From NCBI GenBank assembly GCA_958299035.1, contig CATQJL010000001.1, forward strand, positions 28,747,521-28,811,520: DNA of 64,000 nt, in the 5' to 3' direction. This document shows positions 32,632-42,966 of the stretch, piece after piece. This stretch comes from Cylicocyclus nassatus (Eukaryota; Nematoda; Chromadorea; Rhabditida; Strongylidae). Position numbers and translations under genes: made by a program. Under the pieces are notes generated by a model. The model was not told the DNA's origin. It ran no database searches and worked only from the letters and a program-made list of their open reading frames with translations. The stretch's first letter is position 1, and each line of letters begins with the position of its first letter.

Positions 32632-33222
32632 TTAGTATGCGTTCCAGCCAACTATGGAGAAATACACGTTTGGCGCATGCCCCTTAATCGGTGACACAAA
32701 CGCAGATTTTACCCCTTCAAGCAGTGAGAAAGGGTGCGATTCAACATCAGCTTCCGTTTAGGAATAATTTGGATTATAGGAAAACTCACTGTCTATATCG
32801 CCTTTTCCGTCTTTGAACGTAATTTTTGCGAAATGCGTATAAGGGCAGTTTGCAAAAGCATCAGCCATCGAGGTCGAGGCGTAATAGACTGCCTTCAACA
32901 AAGCTTATTTACAAACATCTCCAGAAACTCAACTGAAGCTGGCTGTATTCAATTCAACGATGCACTCACATCGGAAGCCCTATGGCAGTTTCGGCCATTC
33001 AATACACCGCAATTGTAGAGGTTTTTGGGGCATGTTTTTGTATATCGAATAGATTTTAGGTTTCCATTGGACGGTTGTGGACGGTTGGTGGTGACGGCAG
33101 AAGACCTTAATGTGCACTTTCGATAGTGAGAATCTAGTTCGACCAAGTTCTTGCCTGTTTGCAATGATGGACAAAAGCAAAATCCCACCAAGAGTTAGGC
33201 TGAGCACGCTGCGTGCTAACAT
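32632..33222 (-). CDS. Small secreted protein, paralogue B
   Basis: Four exons: 33155-33222, 32970-33105, 32790-32892 and 32632-32714, with introns of 49, 77 and 75 bp. The first intron is GC-AG (AACAG|GCAAGA). The protein has 129 residues. A signal peptide (MLARSVLSLTLGGILLLSII) leads into TCPKNLYNCGVL...NCHRASD and AVYYASTSMADAFANC, then YTHFAKITFKDGKGDID and a short C-terminus ending YFSIVGWNAY. The first three exons align with paralogue A. The last exon is shorter and different. It starts 88 bp after the stop of the gene at 33310-34189 on the same strand, so the two may form an operon with trans-splicing. Function unknown. Confidence 0.75.
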
Positions 33223-33309
33223 CTTCAACGCAGAGTGGATAAAAGAGCACGCTTAAAATTGTTACACGTACTGCTTTATTTGCAGAAAAAATAACGAACG
33301 CACGCAACA

Positions 33310-34189
33310 TCATGAGGTTTCCTAAGAAAAGGTTTGCTCAAATGAAACCGACTTACAATCCACGTTACTATGAAGAAAGTTTTAGTCAAAGTTGCTTTTG
33401 TGTGAAAAGTGGCACGACGATACAAATCTATAGTTCTCTTGATGAAGCCCCTCATGGCAAAATAATTTCTGAAGGAAAAGTCAAAATACACTTCAGAATA
33501 ATATATTTTTATAACATTTCCAAAGCCTAGTTTCAGCATGGTAATGTTGCTTCATTGAAGCTGAGGAAATCAAAATTGGCTTTTTAAGAGAAATGAAAAG
33601 GTTATAAATTTTTCAGAATTCTAGATGAAAATTTGATACCACCAGCAATGAACATGCTGGTGGATAAGGACCAATAAGAAAGATGTGCAAAATCTACATG
33701 TCCAAGTCTACCATTAACATGGAGGCAGCAAGGATCTGCGAGTGTAGCGAGGGATGTAAGGGCGCAAAGTTATCATACGACTCATATCGACGCATAAGTT
33801 CAACTTACAGCTTGCATAATTGAGATTAGATCCAAACAGATAGTCGAGCGTTTTGTAGAATTGGAATTCTGAGCCATGAAAGCACGCTTTTAATGCTGCG
33901 CTGAGGATATACGCAGGATACTCCTTGAAAAACAGTAAGGCCGAGGACATGCGAAAGCTAGGGGTGAGTGAAAGCTTTACTTCAGCTAAACGCTGCTGAT
34001 GCGCACAAGGATAGATGAGCCGAAGAAAAAAGCTTACCGATTTGGCTCAAATTGAAGCAAGATGAAATTTGGAGACTCAGTGCTGCACAGTCCACAACTT
34101 TGAAAAGCGATCTTCATCAAAGTTAGTTTGATTGAAAACTTCGGGTAGCAAAGATAACCGCGGCAGACACCGGTCAAGATTAATACCAT
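33310..34189 (-). CDS. Multi-exon gene upstream of paralogue B
   Basis: Exon 34038-34189 (MVLILTGVCRGYLCYPKFSI...) ends CG|GTAAGC. Exon 33809-33957 (MSSALLFFKEYPAYILSAAL...YLFGSNLNYAS) ends T|GTAAGTT. Exon 33734 onward (YPCCLHVNGRLGHVDFAHLS...) is in phase, but its 3' end is unclear. Exon 33357-33468 (NYFAMRGFIKRTIDLYRRAT...) follows GACTTTTCCTTCAG and ends ATT|GTAAGT. A 35-bp intron would lead to a stop at 33310, with AATAAA at 33275-33280. The frame is also open before 34189, so the start may be further upstream. A plus-strand ORF at 33312-33530 overlaps it and is taken as a shadow. Confidence 0.5.
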
Positions 34190-34238
34190 GCATATCAGCT
34201 TCAGTTTTTCTGGCACGTAAGTCGTCAACCAAGGGATC

Positions 34239-34694
34239 TTAAAGGCAGTGTCCGGGCAAAAAGTCGACTTTGAGATACTGTGCTTACCAGGGCCTATTCG
34301 CTATGCTGGATCTGATCTCATGTTGGAGAGCGCAAAAACAGCGAAAAGGGGCACTAACACAAAAAGAAATTAGAGGTGAGCGGGGTCTTCCCCACTGCGG
34401 ATTTACGCTCTCTACTTCCGGAGCAATCTTCTCGACTCTGGTCTAAAGGCAATCGCTCGCACTTGGACGGTGGTGATTGTAAGGAGCTGTCAGAATCGAG
34501 AAGATCGCTCCTGAAGCTGGAGCTTAAATTTACGGTGGGGAGGACCCCGCGCACCTTTGATTCCCCTCCTATGTCACAGCCCTTTTTCGCCGTTTTCGCG
34601 CTCTCCAATTAGTGTGGATTTTCAAATTCAGCATGGCGAGCAGGCCCGTGTAAGCATAAAAACTCGAAATCGACTTTCTGCCCGGACACATTTG
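34239..34694. mobile_element. TTAA-type MITE
   Basis: The left border TTAA precedes AGGCAGTGTCCGGGCAAAAA. The right end reads TTTCTGCCCGGACAC and abuts the next element at a mutated TTTGAA. Internal inverted block: GGTCTTCCCCACTGCGG / GGTGGGGAGGACCCCGC. Confidence 0.65.
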
Positions 34695-34990
34695 AAGGCA
34701 GTATCCCGGCAAATTTTGCATTTCCATCTTTTTGCATGTTTTGGGATTTTTCGATCTGCAGACCCCGAATCTGAGCTTTGAAACGGGTGAAAAGACCTTT
34801 TCGGGCGTTTACCCAATTTCCAAATGGCAGCTTGGACGAGGATTTCAATGCAAAGTTGGAAGGCCCTGGCATGGCACGAAGACCTTGCTGCCTGTGATTT
34901 TTGTTTTGGATAGCATGCACAGTGCGGGAGAGCGGTCATGAGGTCTCGCGCCAAACGGTAGGTGAAGTTGTCCGAGCGCGCCCCGGTTTA
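34695..34990. mobile_element. Truncated TTAA-type MITE
   Basis: The left part (AAGGCAGTATCCCGGCAAATTTTGC, GCATGCACAGTGCGGGAGAGCG) aligns with the 18641 element in the same order. The right end is missing. Confidence 0.5.
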
Positions 34991-36248
34991 AGGGCTATAT
35001 TCTGGCTCCCGGGGGAACACCAACCAGCCGGATGCGCCTGAGGGTCACTAGGATGACCACGCACCCCACTAGCGATGTCCCGCAGGGCGCGAATCTGAAA
35101 ACTGCATTTAAGACGATCGTTTGGGAACAAGAGACAATTCTGGCATGCGCTAGTCTTTTTTATACATGTCCGCCAAGGGCACCTTACGTAAAATTATCGA
35201 GCATTCTAATTCTCAGTTTATCGATTGCATCACATTCGCGTGCTCGTCTGTCTATTTGCTAGTTCTAAATCATGCTATGGTAGATAATGTGAGCATATAG
35301 TGAGTGACAGCGTGGCTTTAGATTTCTAAAACACTGAGCACATCATTATCAGTGTTGTTGCATGCACGCTATTTCTGCATATTGGATTGTTAATTGAGTC
35401 TGGTTATGACTATAGATGGAAGTTGGCATTTTTATAATCACAGTTACCACATAAAGCAAAGCTAACATCAGGCTGTACAAATAAAATGTAAAAGAAGATA
35501 GAAGACTATCACAATGCCAATAAACGCGAATGAACAGTATAAGATCCTACTATACGCCAAGTCCTATCCAGGGACCGGCCAAGTAAACTCTTCAAATTTG
35601 AATAGCGTTTTCTAATTAGGTAATGTTTGAGCCACCTCCACAGTCACCACAGCGCTCACCTGCATCGTCTGTGCGTCCTCTTTAATAGTCATTTTGCACG
35701 AGCGGCTCGATTATAACTAAACACTAATTTTAACAAACAAATGAGTTCCTATTGCCTCGAAATATTGATTTTTGGAAATTTCGGGTGCTGCCTAAGACGG
35801 ATCAAAAAAGCTAGAACTATGGCATTTTTTCTCGAGGTTTTTACGGATTAGGAAAAAAAACATCTGTCAATAAGGGGAGAAGAAGCTGCATCAAATGATA
35901 CCCTAGCTGTTTTCTACTTGAAGTTCTACGGAGTTTACGATAAGCCAGCAAAGGGCAGCTATCCATGCCAAAAAATTCTATTGTACTTTTGTTTACTCTA
36001 ACTGTTACTAAGGCATTTCCGAAAGTCCAGAACAAAAATAGAAAAATAGCAAAAGTTAAGGCAGGTAAAAACCATGAGTTAAAGATTCTGACGATTTTTC
36101 AAGCAAACTTCAAAGAAATCCGAGCAAATACTACTGCTGGAAAGAAAAAGAAATTCCGCGTAGAACTCTTCAGTGTGTTTGTCTATCCTTATATTGAATA
36201 ATTTGAGGAGAGGTGTAAAAAACTGCATAAACTTTCGGATTCACATAA
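34991..36248. other. No firm gene; old repeats
   Basis: A short open stretch after TTTTCTAATTAG at 35621 (MFEPPPQSPQRSPASSVRPL, stop at about 35685) might be a terminal exon but stands alone. 35870-36130 shares motifs (GCTGCATCAAATGATACC) with the 1812-2831 repeat. The rest is AT-rich. Confidence 0.3.
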
Positions 36249-37275
36249 TATTATGTTTATTACTTTGCCAGGAAATCCTACTCTAAGGAAGAACTTTCAT
36301 CAAAGTACGAGATCCTCAAATTTTGGACAATATTCATGAAGATGGGTGTGCTTGCATATAGCCGACTGTTAATACATGGGAGCCTGGGACAAACACGATC
36401 CATTAGAGCGGTTCTTGTAGATCGAATGAAAATAGCCAAGTATGTTGTCCAACTCGTACGAGAAAAGTGCAGGTGAATTACAAATTTGCGTGGTAGTGCA
36501 ACATTCTACTCGTAAAACTCTGCTAAATGAACTCGCTGTGCACAAAAAGCATGATATTCGCAAACGATGGCCAAGAAATTACTATGGGCCACGTTTGCGA
36601 TCAACTCCAAGACAAAATTTTGGCCAAAACCCGTCGGCAGCTTCAGGCCTAGAGCGAGAAAAAATCGAAGGGCCAGAATTTACAAAAAACTTGCTCGTGG
36701 AGGTTATCCAGCCTGCTATTTATAAAAAACACATCTGCCTTGCAAGTTAGTATTACCTTACTGTAGATTTACAAAGGTGGTCTATGGGAAGACATGAATT
36801 TACCAGAGTTTACCTGTTTCCTCCTCTTTTCTTTTTCTTTTCTTTTCTTCAGCTCTCAAGAGTGCTTGATTTTTCTCGCTTTAGGCTGATGCCGACGGGT
36901 TTTAGCCAACATATTACCTTGAAAATAACCAGAAACTTGGCCCGTATAGGTTTTCTCTCCGCTGTTTGCGAATATCGTGCACATCGTGCACTGTGAGTTC
37001 AGTCCAGATTACGAGAGAAATGTTGCGCTACCGCGCAGATTTGTAATTCTCCTCCGCACTTTTCGCGTACGATGGACAGCTTACCTGGCTATTTCATTCG
37101 AATTACAAAAACCGCTCTAATGAATCGTCTTTGTCCCTGGTTCCTATATATAACTTTCGCCGATTTGTAAGCCTACTAACCCTCTTAAATGCTGTCCAAA
37201 GTTTGAGGATCTCATACTTCGACAAAAGTCCTTCCTTTACAGCGGGATTTCTTAGGCAAAGTTAAATAATTTCTG
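36249..37275. repeat. Large foldback repeat, about 1 kb
   Basis: Nested inverse matches: TACTTTGCCAGGAAATCCTA with GGATTTCTTAGGCAAAGT; AGTACGAGATCCTCAAATTT with AGTTTGAGGATCTCATACTT; and GGGACAAACACGATCCATTAG with CTAATGAATCGTCTTTGTCCC. The centre is near 36770. A related half-copy lies at 44230-44430. The termini are not sharp. ORFs inside are repeat by-products. Confidence 0.6.
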
Positions 37276-37285
37276 TAATCAACGT

Positions 37286-37287
<2 letters not shown>

Positions 37288-37364
<77 letters not shown>
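37288..37364. repeat. (TA)n microsatellite, about 77 bp
   Basis: Uninterrupted alternating TA, directly beside the right end of the foldback at 36249-37275. It is likely length-variable and able to form cruciforms. Confidence 0.95.
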
Positions 37365-37366
<2 letters not shown>

Positions 37367-37644
37367 GTATCTTTCCCAACTCATGAAAGTCATATCCTTA
37401 ACCTGGTTCCTCTGCTGTTAAGCTTTCAATACGAGCGTGCTTCCATCACTAGGCCCTGCGGACCATGGGATGGTTCGTTTCAAAGTGCTTGATATTCCCA
37501 AATTGTCCACTCTTCCATCCCAGCTCCTGACTTTCACAAAGCTAACTATAAAGTTTCAAGTGAATACCTTTCTGGAATTGATCGCTCTTTCAGTCTGGTC
37601 AATATAGATCGTGCTCCGATTTATATCAGAAATTTTGTAAAATA

Positions 37645-39088
37645 TTAGGCTGGCGGATAACCTTTTGTCACACTTTTTTTGTAAGATTCTGAAAAGTTCC
37701 AGAAGTTCTCTAGAATCTTCAAAGTTTGTCCATATGTAGGCCACGGCAAGGCGTATACAACAGTATGACTGATGACGCAAATGCTCAATTTGCCAGCAAT
37801 TTACGACAACTTTATAATCACCTCACAATTGCCATTTTTTCTTTGATTTTTTCCTCTGCGCCTAAGCCTTTTCCTCTCCCATAGTTTTTTAGAACATATT
37901 TTCGGGTACTTTTCCGTTATCCGGACCCATTTTTTCAAAAGGCTTTCATACAATACTTTCTTTACTCTGAGAATAATTTTTTTTATAGTACGAGGACTGC
38001 CTACTTGCCACGTGTCACAAAAAAACTGACCGTTTTGGTCCATTTTAACATGTTTTTTCGAAATCATTTCCGGTGAGGTAAAAGAGATTTTGTGATCATC
38101 TTAAAGCTGTTCAGTTGTTTTACATAAGAGCAAGACAACCATGAACTTATTTCAAAACATTTTGCTTGCGTTCAAGAATGATTCAAAAATGTCTTTCTCT
38201 TCAAACTCTTTTCGCCCTGCAATTTTAGCCAGAAAAGGCTATAAATGGTATCTCAAGGTTCGCTTTATTATATCAATGTTCACTTTGAAACTGTTTGGTC
38301 GAAATGAGGGCAAAATTAACAAACAAGTTGAACTTACATCGCTAGGTAGGGTAACAAAAACTCTCGGTAAAACCTGTTAAGCGTGTAGATGACATGTCAA
38401 ATTCTTTTGACAGGTGGCAGAAGGGTGACACTCCTTCCTGTGAAATTGAGAACATATATTGTACAAGGTCAGAAGAAATATCCTTCCTTGGAAAAGTGGG
38501 TCCGGATAACGGAAAAGTACCTATGGGTCCGAATAACGGAAAAGTACCTATTTTCGCATTGTTTCTTTTTTTATAGCACTTTGGTGCCGCTAGCACCCAA
38601 AAACAAGAAGTGAAAAACAACTCAAAAAAATCAAAGATTCGCAGAAAATTCTTCGCTTTGTGCGCATCGTGTACGATTTGATACGGAAATGTTGGAATTA
38701 AGTTTTGTAAAGTTTTAAAAATTGTTCTTCATGTCAAAATGCCAGTGTGCGCTGACGTGACGCAACATGTAGCTCATGTGATCGTGCGGACATGATTGCG
38801 CCATCCCCCTATGTTCGCTAAAAACTATAGGTCATACCCTGCTCGAATACCACATCGCCCGGTTTCTTCCCAATTCCTTGGAAGAATGCCAGCCCGCTGA
38901 CAAAAATGTCCGTAGAATGTACTCCCACCGAAAAAGTGGGTGTTTTACGCACGGACCGCTGATCTGACAATACCGGCAGGTAGACCTTTGCACCCCGCCA
39001 ACACTTCTTAAACATAAGAATTTTCGGCTGTTTCTTGGATTTTTAAAAATACAAATAAAAGTGTAACAAAAATTATCCGCCAACCTAA
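37645..39088. mobile_element. Mariner-like element, 1.44 kb
   Basis: Ends TTAGGCTGGCGGATAACCTT and inverse, TA on both sides. The length is that of an autonomous mariner, but only the outer ~37 bp and an inner inverted pair (GGGTACTTTTCCGTTATCCG at 37904 against CGGATAACGGAAAAGTACC at 38503, repeated at 38529) are recognisable. A minus-strand frame at 38818-39015 (GVHSTDIFVSGLAFFQGIGK) is protein-like but has no transposase motif. Confidence 0.7.
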
Positions 39089-39303
39089 TATAATACGCCT
39101 AATATACTTGTTCCGCTTGAAATTCCAAGTTCGGCTACTGCTAATTGCTCCCACATTTACAAGCACTAAACCTGCAAAAGTGGACTTTTTGAAGAAGTTT
39201 TTGATGATTTGTACAGGAAAGTTTTCTCAGACACATTGACTACTATATGAATACTATATGAAGAAGTTTCTTTCTAATCGTGTCTAATCGGCTTGCACCG
39301 AAG

Positions 39304-39389
39304 TCTTCTCGAAACCTGTTCCTTTACATCAATGCAAAGATGAGGCCGAGTTACCCGCCCTTAAAAAAAGCCTGCTGTTTGAAGTTTAG
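39304..39389 (+). CDS. Possible terminal exon
   Basis: After GCTTGCACCGAAG, the frame FSKPVPLHQCKDEAELPALK ends at TAG 39387-39389. The acceptor is weak. Another exon-like stretch (ESFLRHIDYYMNTI after GATTTGTACAG) lies at 39217-39258. They could belong to one small gene but phases do not connect cleanly. Confidence 0.3.
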
Positions 39390-40169
39390 CAATGCCGATT
39401 AGGCGAAAATTGTTGGAGAGCACTTTGCCGTGTCTTCAACTCTTGCGACAGTTTTGCTGCACCTGAAAATAATAGCATTTGCCAAAGGCGTAGTAAAATC
39501 TCCTCTATATTTTTGAATCATTTTGAGTGTGCCGAATTCTAAGAAGTCTCAAAAGCTCCGCTACCTAAACTTATGATGGCATGCTTCAAATTGTATATAA
39601 GGAATGTGCCTTATCGCTGGCTACTCCTTTGACACCTCAGACATTCGCAGTTAAGTCCCTCCGGAGATCCGCCCACAAAATGACAATTCGCGAGAAAACC
39701 GGGAGTCTTGCGCGATTGCCGGTTTTGTCCCGACTTTCGGGATTATACCGACAGTTAAAAAGTGGCGGCAGATTACCGGGAGTCGCGATCATCGATTTTG
39801 ACGCTATTGCGCGTCAGTATCGATTCACTTCTATTTCCACACATGCTGTTTTTCCTCGCACACGACGGATTTTCTCGATTTCACATCTTTTTACTGTTTG
39901 ACTGACTTGTATGATCCAGATCCAGGTATATCGTGCCCTCCACAAATGCTGCTACCCCCTTTGTGTGCTCTCATACCAGCCATGTGTGGTAACATGTTGG
40001 CAACGCGGCAAAAACATGTTTGCAACATGCCACAACATGTTGACAGAACATCTTAGCCACGCCAACATGTTGTGACATGTTGCACCGCAGCAGCACCGCT
40101 TCCGCAGCAATTTTTCCATTTACGCTCTTGCCGTCGTCGGAGATGATTGTGTTCGCAACTTCTGATTAG

Positions 40170-40553
40170 ATACCTCTAACGTTATTTTTATGCGTCGTGA
40201 TGCCGAGTATGCTATGGATCGAGCTGACGGACGTTGGGTTGAAGGTCGTGAAAGTAGGTATTCTGAATTGATTATATGTAGATCATGCACGGTGCTCTTT
40301 CATAATTCCAAGTTGAATATGAGCTTCTAGCTGCAATTAACGCGATAATGACCATTTTGATGCTGATAAGGAGATGCTGTCGCCACCCTCGGTAATATTC
40401 ATATATGATTTTTCAAATTAGTGTTAGATTGTTATTTTTTTCCAGAAAAAGCGTTTTCGTCCTACTACCACGCAAGATTCTCTGGCGCACGAGCAGGCTA
40501 ATGAGTCGGAGCATGAGCAAGACGATGAGATCGAAAATATGAAGTCGATTTGA
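40170..40553 (+). pseudogene. SR splicing-factor-like RRM fragment, broken
   Basis: Exon 40170-40253 reads MRRDAEYAMDRADGRWVEGRE. This closely matches the RNP1-proximal part of SRSF2/SR-protein RRMs (RRDAEyAmDr.DGr.vdGRELrv), the domain that binds exonic RNA. It ends at A|GTAGGT. An exon ending 40391 (DNDHFDADKEMLSPPS|GTAATA) and a last exon 40446-40553 after TATTTTTTTCCAG (KKRFRPTTTQDSLAHEQANE..., acidic tail) are mutually in phase. However, an in-frame TAA at 40338 and a phase clash with the RRM exon show decay. The RRM assignment is moderately sure, and that all three exons are one gene is inferred. Confidence 0.4.
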
Positions 40554-40574
40554 ATTATGGATTCAATCTCACAC

Positions 40575-41060
40575 ATTGAGTTGCGGCCCAGTGGCCGCAT
40601 TCTCGCGGAGTTTTCGCGAGAACATGCAAAATTGTTGGGGGCCGCACGGTCCTTTGTGAAGGACCATGCAGCCCCCAGGTACTGTCCGCCAAGAGAAGGT
40701 ACCTCAAAATTGAGTAATTAAACCATTGATGACACCTCTGCCACATAGAGTCTCATCTTTATTCGGCATATGCCCGAAACTACCTAAAAAGAGTCCGCGC
40801 GCTTGCTGAAAATTTGGCCAGCGCTCGCTGAAAAAATATTTGACGAGCACCTGCAGAAAATCTCCTGTAGTGCTGCCGGCTTGCAAACAACACAGTAAAG
40901 GAAGTACCGCTCGCTGAAGATTTGGCCACGTCCCAAAATTATGCTAACTGCTTGCAGAAAAGCGCGAGTTTTGTGGTCCACCTGCCCCCGGCGATTATCT
41001 GAGTATGTGCCTTCCGATGAAGGTTTGGCCACGACCGCCTGCCCCCAGCGATTATCTGAG
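40575..41060. mobile_element. SL1-bearing transposon, copy 4, truncated
   Basis: The right end shows two successive termini (GCGATTATCTGAG at 41003 and 41060, each followed by TA). The other end is lost beside the pseudogene at 40553. The internal order is inverse to copy 1. It carries the SL1-like cassette on the minus strand. Confidence 0.7.
40599..40724 (-). ncRNA. SL1-like spliced-leader RNA cassette, copy 4
   Basis: Minus strand 40724-40703 match SL1 at 20 of 22 positions and are followed by GTACC. Stem 2 (GGTCCTTCACAAAGGACC), the Sm-like site ACAATTTTGC and stem 3 (TTCTCGCG...CGCGAGAA) are kept. The leader has T at position 12 like copies 1 and 3. Confidence 0.7.
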
Positions 41061-41235
41061 TACGTGTTCCTTGTACAAGCAAAGCCATTTTGACAGGAAT
41101 TTTCCAGGTCACTATTCTTCCACAAAACTTCAACCTGCATTGAATCTTCATGTCTGCTAGTGAAAGGGAGGATTCAACTTGCACTACCCAAAAATAAAAA
41201 AAGCGCAATTTCCGAAAATGTCGCTGAACGCAGAC

Positions 41236-42095
41236 CAGGGCGTGGCACCGATGGTCTGGGGTCAAACTGCACTTCGTTTTTGGAGTTAAAAGCAACCGGG
41301 ACATCGTTTTTATGAGGTCCCGGAGGAAGCACCAAAAAACACGACGAACATGTCAGGTTTCCCGAGTTGAACGTGTTCTTTCGCAAGCGCGCGAATTTCA
41401 AATGCAAGACTCAAACAAACAAATGGCTTGTTTACAGCGTACAAACAATCACATGGCTCCGAATTTGGGCTATGAGTATACAATATTACTCCAAACTATG
41501 TTATGTAAAAAGTTCCCAAAACTTATGTGTCCTAATATCCGTTCTCGAATTTGTTGGTTACTAGACCAACTACCAAACCAACTGGGTTGGTTCGGAGCAT
41601 AAATGTCGGAGTTCACATAAGTTTTGGACCTTTTTGATTTGGACGATTAGAACGGTCAAAAATCTATCATCTAGTGAAGAGAGCGAATCAAACCATTGTC
41701 TCTCTTTTTTTGAGCCAAAAGTAGTGTAGTTGTGCGCGATGATAGATATCGCGCTCCAATCACATGCGGCGTCCTTTAAACTATGGGGCGAAAAACGCAT
41801 CGCTGGGTTGTTAAGGCCACAGATTTGGCTGGCCTAGGAGGTTTTCGACATTCCCAGCACCAAAATAGTACTATACTCAATGGCAGAGCCTTTAATCGAC
41901 TCGAAATGTTTCCTTTTTGCTTTTTTGTTATACTAGATAGCTCAAAATGCGCTTTTTTCGCTTTTTTAGATTTATTTTGGTTGAATAAGGGCGTTCCTAC
42001 TGATTCCTACGTCAAGAGGAACTTCGTAAATTTTCGCGAAGTCATGGGGGACTTCGTTTCCAAGAAAGCTCCAAACCAACGCGTGCCGGGCCCTG
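41236..42095. mobile_element. hAT-type element, 860 bp
   Basis: Ends CAGGGCGTGGCACCG and CGCGTGCCGGGCCCTG, flanked by the exact 8-bp duplication ACGCAGAC (41228-41235 and 42096-42103). The interior ORFs (41312-41602 and others) have no hAT transposase motif, so it is non-autonomous. Confidence 0.9.
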
Positions 42096-42234
42096 ACGCA
42101 GACTCCTTCGATTAAGTTGATGAGAAATGACATTCGGTTTTCATCATTGAATTTTTAGACTATGTTTTGAGTTTCTATTTCCAGTTACCGCCTTCCTCTG
42201 TGGCGCTGCTATACCTATGTTATTGCAGTGTAAA

Positions 42235-42372
42235 ATGGCGCTCTTTAACCTCAATTTCATCCTGATCGACTGGTTCGCTATTCTGCAAAAGTGTTATGTG
42301 GCAATTTCTGCAGCAGAAATTCGCAACTATATGTGCTCCTGTAGGACAGAAACAAAACGTGAATATGATTGA
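42235..42372 (+). CDS. Short ORF with hydrophobic start, cut by a repeat
   Basis: CTATGTTATTGCAG at 42228 is a good acceptor seven bases before ATG at 42235. The frame reads MALFNLNFILIDWFAILQKC, then SAAEIRNYMCSCRTETKREY, and stops exactly where the repeat at 42372 begins. The leader is signal-anchor-like. The original C-terminus may have been lost to the repeat. Family unknown. Confidence 0.35.
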   Translation: MALFNLNFILIDWFAILQKCYVAISAAEIRNYMCSCRTETKREYD

Positions 42373-42966
42373 CTAGCTGGCTTACCCGGCTCCGCCGTAT
42401 GTTCCGAATAGAAAATTCCATTTCTTAACCGATCCGGACCAAACTTGGCACACATACACTTCGGGCCCCGGCGGGTGTCACAGTCACTTTTCGTTATCGA
42501 TCGATGTCGACTTTATCAATTTTTTGCAAAATTTGACCTAGGGGGCTGGGATGTGGCACAGGGGGATAATCGAGCATGCTGATTACGACGGGGGTGAGCA
42601 TGCTCGATTACCCCCCTGTGCCAAATTTCAGCCCCCTAGCTCAAATTTTGCAAAAAAATCTATAAAATCGATAAAAGTAATGCACGATTTCAAAAACTAA
42701 TATTGTATTCGTAATCAGCATGCTCGATTATCCCCCTGTGCCACATCCCAGCCCCCTAGCTCAAATTTTGCAAAAAATTGATAAAATCGACATCGATCGA
42801 TAACGAAAAGTGGACTGTGACACCCGCCGGGGCTCGAAGTGTATGTGTGCCAAGTTTGGTCCGGATCGGTTAAGAAATGGAATTTTCCATTCGGAACATA
42901 CGTACATACATACATACAGACAGACAGACATATAGACAAACAAACATTCAGCTTTATATATAAGAT
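42372..42966. mobile_element. Second copy of the retroelement-like unit
   Basis: Starts CTAGCTGGCTTACCCGGCTC and ends in ACATACATACAGACAGACAG and TTTATATATAAGAT, like 11241-12424. It holds only one or two minisatellite units per arm, with the inversion centre at about 42590. Confidence 0.7.

Noticed and set aside
31157..32694. Several 80-126-residue ORFs in the SL1-bearing elements
   Set aside because: They lie in GC-rich transposon sequence, overlap the RNA stems and lack splice or start support.
33312..33530. Plus-strand ORF MRFPKKRFAQMKPTYNPRYY...
   Set aside because: It overlaps a minus-strand exon that has a strong acceptor, a GTAAGT donor and an AATAAA downstream. The minus-strand reading explains more signals.
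36442..36750. 102-residue ORF MLSNSYEKSAGELQI...
   Set aside because: It is inside a foldback arm whose inverse is present at 36930-37150 and a half-copy at 44237-44430. This is repeat sequence, with no domain.
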